Assembly: GCA_902476875.1 (NCBI GenBank)
Contig: CABSFC010000110.1
Span: 1 to 8,625, forward strand
Source of the DNA: an uncultured Oscillibacter sp.
Lineage (GTDB): Bacteria > Bacillota > Clostridia > Oscillospirales > Oscillospiraceae
DNA: 8,625 nt
Direction: 5' to 3'
The position numbers and the translations under genes were made by a program. The notes below the pieces were generated by a model. It saw nothing but the letters and a program-made list of their open reading frames with translations. It was not told where the DNA came from and did no database searches. Every line of letters starts with the position of its first letter. Within the stretch, counting starts at the first letter, position 1. Below are positions 5,505 through 8,625 of this stretch, piece after piece.

Positions 5505-6155
5505 TTATGATGGAACTTCCGCGCCGCCCCACTCCACCACGGCAAAGCCGGCGCGTTCAAAGGCGGGCAGGGACTGTTCGGGGAGATCGACCGGGGATTC
5601 CTGGGGCCTCCACGCCATGAACACCCGCAGGACGCTGTCCGGCTCCGGGGTGACGGTCAGCCGGGCGTGGTCCGTGTAGGCATCGGCCTGGAAAGCGATC
5701 AGGTTATAGGGGTTGGGCTCCATCCGGGGGAGCCAGTAGACGATGAACTCGTTGGCCTCCCGGCGGTCAAAGCCCAGGCGGGCCAGGGCGTCCTCCAGAA
5801 AGGCGGCGGTGTCCCCGCCGGGGACGCAGAAGCCTTGGGAGAAGTCGTACTCCACGGCGGAGACGCCCTCCCAGTAGAGGTACTTGTAGGTCTGACCGTT
5901 TGCGTCCGTCAGGGTGCCGTCGGGCCGGACGGTGACGGTCCAGCCGCCGTCATAGGCGGGGTAGGCGCAGGTCAGCTCGCCGTCGTAGTCCAGGGTGACG
6001 GTGACCTCGGTCTCGGTTTCAGGATAGAGGTAGATGACCGGTTTGGCGTCACCATATTGCCCGCTGGCTTCAAGGGAACTGTTCCGCGCCTGAAACGCCA
6101 GGCCGATGACAACAGCCAGCAGCAGAGCCGCCAGAATGAGTAATGCCTTTTTCAT
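5505..6155 (-). CDS. Secreted or membrane-anchored protein of unknown function in the xpt-guaA operon
   Basis: A 216-residue protein. Residues 1-21 (MKK followed by ALLILAALLLAVVIGLAF) form a signal peptide or single N-terminal membrane anchor; there is no lipobox cysteine. The exported part begins with KPVIYLYPE, then a beta-rich stretch (TEVTVTLDYDGELTC, WTVTVRPDGTLTD) and YKYLYWEG, followed by a mixed region with VYWLPRMEPNPYN. I recognise the IYLYPE/YLYWEG pattern from uncharacterised Firmicutes and Bacteroidetes proteins but know no function. The start at 6155 is chosen because AGGAGG (6162-6167) lies 6 bases upstream; the ATG at 6173 lacks one. It begins 96 bases after xpt with no evident promoter or terminator between, and ends 26 bases before guaA. 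A link to purine metabolism is not shown by its sequence. Confidence 0.85.
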   Translation of the reverse strand: MKKALLILAALLLAVVIGLAFQARNSSLEASGQYGDAKPVIYLYPETETEVTVTLDYDGELTCAYPAYDGGWTVTVRPDGTLTDANGQTYKYLYWEGVSAVEYDFSQGFCVPGGDTAAFLEDALARLGFDRREANEFIVYWLPRMEPNPYNLIAFQADAYTDHARLTVTPEPDSVLRVFMAWRPQESPVDLPEQSLPAFERAGFAVVEWGGAEVPS

Positions 6156-6251
6156 AAAACGCCTCCTTTTCATATTGGGCCTCTCGGCGGGTGGATGATA
6201 TCCGTTCCCACAGGCATAGACGAAAAAGAGCGCGGTATGGTTCCGAAGGGA

Positions 6252-6830
6252 TCAGTCCTCGTCCCGGAACACGATGTTGCCCGGTTCGGCGGATTCGATG
6301 ATGGCCAGGGACTTCAGGTTCACGCCGGCGGAGCGCAGGCGGTCGCCGCCGCCCTGGAAGCCCTTCTCCACGGCGCAGCCAATGCCCACCAGCGTGGCGC
6401 CGGCGGCGTCCACGATGTCGCACAGGCCCCGCATGGCCTCGCCGTTGGCCATGAAGTCGTCGATGATCAAAACCTTGTCGTCGGCGGACAGCCACTCCTT
6501 GCTCACCAGCAGCGTGACCTTTTTCTTGTAGGTATAGGAGAAGATATCGCTCTGGTACAGGCCGCCCTCGATGTTGTCGCTCTTGGCCTTTTTGGCGAAG
6601 ATCATGGGCTTGTGGAAGTGCTGGGCCACAACGGCGGACAGGGCGATGCCGGACGCCTCGGCGGTCAGGATCACGGTGACCTCGTCCATGTTGAAGTGCC
6701 TGCCGAACTCCTCGGCGATGTGGTCCATCAGCTCGGTGTCAATGCGGTGGTTCAGAAAGCCGTCCACCTTGATGATATTGCCAGGCAGGACCTTGCCCTC
6801 TTTGACGATGCGCTCCTTCAACTCCTGCAT
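6252..6830 (-). CDS. xpt: Xanthine phosphoribosyltransferase
   Basis: A 192-residue cytoplasmic type I phosphoribosyltransferase that makes XMP from xanthine and PRPP for purine salvage; XMP is then the substrate of guaA in the same operon. The PRPP-binding motif VLIIDDFMANGEA is at 120-132. EASGIA at 58-63 and VEKGFQGGG at 154-162 are typical of Xpt and differ from adenine phosphoribosyltransferases. Length matches the family (about 190). The ATG at 6830 has AAGGGGG about 8 bases upstream. A sigma-A-type promoter precedes it, giving a leader of only about 57 bases, too short for the purine riboswitch that controls xpt in Bacillus. Two palindromes around the promoter suggest protein control instead. 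Confidence 0.96.
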   Translation of the reverse strand: MQELKERIVKEGKVLPGNIIKVDGFLNHRIDTELMDHIAEEFGRHFNMDEVTVILTAEASGIALSAVVAQHFHKPMIFAKKAKSDNIEGGLYQSDIFSYTYKKKVTLLVSKEWLSADDKVLIIDDFMANGEAMRGLCDIVDAAGATLVGIGCAVEKGFQGGGDRLRSAGVNLKSLAIIESAEPGNIVFRDED

Positions 6831-6864
6831 ATGAAATTCCCCCTTCAGTGATCTGTATTTTTCC

Positions 6865-6879
6865 CGTTTTTATAAAACG
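6865..6879. promoter_or_regulatory. Palindrome in the xpt leader (candidate operator)
   Basis: CGTTTT (6865-6870) and AAAACG (6874-6879) form a perfect inverted repeat around TAT. It lies about 8 to 22 bases downstream of the predicted transcription start of xpt, where a bound repressor would block elongation. It matches no operator I know. Confidence 0.4.
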
Positions 6880-6893
6880 TTGTCTGCTTTTCT

Positions 6894-6922
6894 ATTATCT
6901 CGAATCATCCGCCTTTTTTCAA
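6894..6922 (-). promoter_or_regulatory. Promoter of the xpt-guaA operon
   Basis: On the minus strand TTGAAA (6917-6922) and GATAAT (6894-6899) are separated by 17 bases, each one or two bases from the sigma-A consensus. It lies 64 bases upstream of the xpt ATG and downstream of the mrp terminator. Confidence 0.7.
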
Positions 6923-6946
6923 CTGTTTTTCCACACAAAAACAGTT
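6921..6946. repeat. Perfect 10-bp inverted repeat abutting the xpt -35 box
   Basis: AACTGTTTTT (6921-6930) and AAAAACAGTT (6937-6946) flank CCACAC. On the plus strand it is followed by Ts like a terminator, but no plus-strand gene precedes it; on the minus strand it is followed by GAAAAAAGG, not Ts. It overlaps the -35 box by two bases, so it may be a regulator binding site. Confidence 0.5.
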
Positions 6947-7001
6947 TTTTCAGGGGCTGGAAAATAGTACAGATTATTGTGCGAAATGGACAAAAACACG
7001 C

Positions 7002-7037
7002 AAAAGCCACACCGTGAATGGACACGGTGTGGCTTTT
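7002..7037 (-). terminator. Intrinsic terminator of mrp
   Basis: A perfect 15-bp stem, AAAAGCCACACCGTG (7002-7016) and CACGGTGTGGCTTTT (7023-7037), with a 6-base loop, lies 7 bases past the mrp stop codon. On the minus strand the stem ends in TTTT. Confidence 0.92.
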
Positions 7038-7044
7038 CCAGCGG

Positions 7045-7866
7045 TTATTTCCGCTCCAGCGCGTCAGCGGCGGCGTCCAGCCAGCCGCCCCGGAAGGACT
7101 CGATGTCCCCGGCGTCCACCAGGGCCGCCAGAGCCGGGTCGATGGGCATCTCCGCCAGCACCGTCAGATTATGGCGCACGGCAGCCTCGGCGGTCTTGCC
7201 CTCGCCGAAGAGGTGGATCTTCCTGCCGCAGTCCGGGCAGGCCACGTAGCTCATGTTCTCCACCAGGCCCACGATAGGGACCTCCATCATCTCGGCCATC
7301 TTCACGGCCTTCTCCACCACCATGCTCACCAGCTCCTGGGGGGAGGCCACGATGATAATGCCGTCCAGAGGGATGGACTGGAACACGGACAGGGAGACGT
7401 CGCCGGTTCCCGGCGGCATGTCCACAAACAGATAGTCGCAGTTCCACAGCACGTCGGTCCAGAACTGCTGGACAACGCCGGAGATGACGGGGCCGCGCCA
7501 GATGACGGGGTCCGTCTCATTGGGCAGCAGCAGGTTGGTGGACATGATCTGGATGCCGGTGCGGGACTCCATGGGGTACAGGCCCTCCTCGCTGCCCAGG
7601 GCCTGACCGTGGAGGCTGAAGGCCTTGGGGATGGAGGGGCCGGTGACATCGGCGTCCAGCACGCCCACCTGATAGCCCCGGCGGCGCATAGTGACGGCCA
7701 GCTGGCTGGTGACCATGGACTTGCCGACGCCGCCCTTGCCGGACACGACGCCGAAGACCTTGCCCACTCTGGCGGCGGGATTGTGCTCCTTCAGCAGGGA
7801 CTGGGGCTCCTGCCGCTCCCCGCAGCTCTCGCCGCAGGAGGAACAGTCATGGGTACATTCGCTCAT
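7045..7866 (-). CDS. mrp: Mrp/NBP35-family ATP-binding Fe-S cluster carrier protein
   Basis: A 273-residue cytoplasmic P-loop NTPase of the MinD/Mrp class, which binds and passes Fe-S clusters to apo-proteins as a homodimer. The deviant Walker A GKGGVGKS is at 43-50, switch I DADVTGPSIP at 71-80, Walker B and switch II FVDMPPGTGD at 147-156, and the cluster-bridging CPDC at 210-213. An N-terminal run of four cysteines (C4, C8, C11, C15) may hold a second cluster, as in NBP35-like forms. The start at 7866 has AAGGAG about 9 bases upstream. It stands alone between a possible own promoter and a strong terminator. The gene symbol follows common use; apbC is the other name in use. Confidence 0.95.
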   Translation of the reverse strand: MSECTHDCSSCGESCGERQEPQSLLKEHNPAARVGKVFGVVSGKGGVGKSMVTSQLAVTMRRRGYQVGVLDADVTGPSIPKAFSLHGQALGSEEGLYPMESRTGIQIMSTNLLLPNETDPVIWRGPVISGVVQQFWTDVLWNCDYLFVDMPPGTGDVSLSVFQSIPLDGIIIVASPQELVSMVVEKAVKMAEMMEVPIVGLVENMSYVACPDCGRKIHLFGEGKTAEAAVRHNLTVLAEMPIDPALAALVDAGDIESFRGGWLDAAADALERK

Positions 7867-7904
7867 AGGTGATATCTCCTTTTCGCTCTCGCGTATTTAC
7901 ACAT

Positions 7905-7933
7905 ATTATATTGTATCCAATGGGATGCAATGC
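7905..7933 (-). promoter_or_regulatory. Possible mrp promoter
   Basis: A perfect TATAAT (minus strand, 7905-7910) lies about 38 bases before the mrp ATG. The -35 region is poor: GCATTG at 17-base spacing, or TTGCAT at 14. The call rests on the -10 box and the AT-rich context. Confidence 0.4.
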
Positions 7934-7938
7934 ATATC

Positions 7939-8625
7939 TTATACCTGTTGCGCCGCGTCCGTCAACCGTTGAATCGAAACTTCTTCGTCTCCGGCGAAGA
8001 AATCCGCCTCCCGGCTGTGGCAGGTGAACAGCAGGATCTGGCGGCGCCTGCCCTCCTCCTTCAGCCACCGCAGGGCGGCGGCGCAGCGGGCGTCGTCAAA
8101 ATTGGACAGGGCGTCGTCCAGCACGATGGGCACGCCGGCCTTCTCCGGCAGCACCAGGTCGCAGATGGCCAGCCGCGCGGCCAGGTACAGCTGGTCCCCG
8201 GCCCCGGCGGAGAGCAGGGCGGCGTCCCGGTAGACGCCCTCCCCCGCGGGCTCGGCGGAGAGATGGAAGGCCCGGTCCAGCACCACGCCGCCGTAGCGGC
8301 CCTCCGTCAGCTCCGCGAAAATTTCGGCGGCCCGGCGGCCCAGAGCGGGGGAGAAGCGGTTTTGCAGGGCGGTGTTGGCGGCATCCAGCGATTCCATGGC
8401 AAGGCGAATGGCGCCGTATTCCTGTTCCAGGGCGCCGATCTGCTCGGCCAAATGCCGGGTGGAGGACCGCAGCACCACCGGGTCCCCGATGGCGCGGAGC
8501 CGGCCCTCCAGCCGGTCGGCGCCGGAGCGGGCGGCGGTCAGGTCCGCCCGGACGGTCTCCAGCTCGGAGGCGACGGCGGGGCGGGCCCGGTCCGGCGGGG
8601 GGAGCTCGTCCGCGCCCTCCGGCGG
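7939..8625 (-). CDS. SMC-like ATPase (SbcC/YhaN type), C-terminal part, cut by the window edge
   Basis: The frame stays open from the stop at 7939 to the last base, giving the final 228 residues of a longer protein. Up to about residue 95 the fragment is a charged coiled-coil region (for example HLAEQIGALEQEYGAIRLAMESL). Then come the ABC-type signature LLSAGAGDQLYLAARLA (from about 137), Walker B PIVLDDALSNFDD (from about 166) and the H-loop LFTCHSRE (about 199-206). This is the C-lobe of Rad50/SbcC-type DNA-repair ATPases; the N-terminal Walker A half must lie beyond the edge. The short linker and the signature resemble YhaN more than classic SbcC. Such genes usually pair with a nuclease of the SbcD/YhaO type, expected upstream and not visible. 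No terminator separates it clearly from mrp, 72 bases downstream. Confidence 0.88.
   Translation of the reverse strand, partial: PPEGADELPPPDRARPAVASELETVRADLTAARSGADRLEGRLRAIGDPVVLRSSTRHLAEQIGALEQEYGAIRLAMESLDAANTALQNRFSPALGRRAAEIFAELTEGRYGGVVLDRAFHLSAEPAGEGVYRDAALLSAGAGDQLYLAARLAICDLVLPEKAGVPIVLDDALSNFDDARCAAALRWLKEEGRRRQILLFTCHSREADFFAGDEEVSIQRLTDAAQQV

Noticed and set aside
3889..5679. A 596-codon plus-strand open frame opposite guaA
   Set aside because: It is the antisense of a complete, highly conserved guaA. Its product is rich in A, V, G, H and D, as expected for antisense of GC-rich coding DNA, and it has no family motif.
6921..6946. Terminator for a plus-strand gene
   Set aside because: The hairpin is followed by Ts on the plus strand, but no plausible plus-strand gene lies upstream; it is kept as a possible operator.
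6831..7000. Purine riboswitch upstream of xpt
   Set aside because: The conserved aptamer helices and loops could not be found on the minus strand, and the predicted leader is too short.
7018..7872. Long plus-strand frame opposite mrp, and a similar one at 6195-6851 opposite xpt
   Set aside because: Same GC-driven antisense pattern; the minus strand carries full conserved motifs and ribosome binding sites.

Overview
The window looks like chromosomal DNA of a GC-rich gut Clostridium, probably Oscillospiraceae (Flavonifractor, Oscillibacter or Lawsonibacter-like). The evidence is strong AGGAGG-type ribosome binding sites, TTG and ATG starts, GC-rich codon use and the overall protein character; the genus is an inference. 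Two unlike parts meet at about position 3937.

Positions 1 to about 3940 are one end of an integrated mobile element that continues past the left edge. On the minus strand lies a compact operon with 3-base gaps between genes: an excisionase-like HTH protein (2713-2913), a Tn916-type tyrosine integrase (1633-2709), a small ribbon-helix-helix, MobC-like protein (1309-1629) and a RepA-like AAA ATPase (160-1305). Beyond the ATPase are 9-base iteron-like repeats (82-163) and a nested hairpin (1-66), which may be an origin of replication or transfer. Facing the operon is a plus-strand XRE-family repressor (3236-3742). The two divergent promoters have recognisable -35 and -10 boxes and carry repeated AAACGGAT/AAACRAAT half-sites, which looks like a lysogeny-type switch. 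A strong bidirectional terminator follows the repressor, then about 150 bases of att DNA with two TGCTATCAA repeats exactly 11 bases apart, then the guaA stop codon. The element therefore appears to sit in the 3' end of guaA, with the guaA reading frame complete.

Positions 3937 to 8625 are the host chromosome, all on the minus strand. A purine-salvage operon reads xpt (6252-6830), a secreted or membrane-anchored protein of unknown function (5505-6155), then guaA (3937-5478). It has its own sigma-A-type promoter, two unexplained palindromes around that promoter, and no purine riboswitch. Upstream, separated by a perfect terminator, is an Mrp/NBP35-type Fe-S carrier ATPase (7045-7866). Next to the right edge is the C-terminal part of an SMC-like (SbcC/YhaN-type) ATPase (7939-8625, incomplete).

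Together, xpt and guaA both make GMP-pathway nucleotides (XMP from xanthine, GMP from XMP). The mobile element uses the end of guaA as its address and has supplied or preserved the final codons, so the host keeps a functional enzyme.
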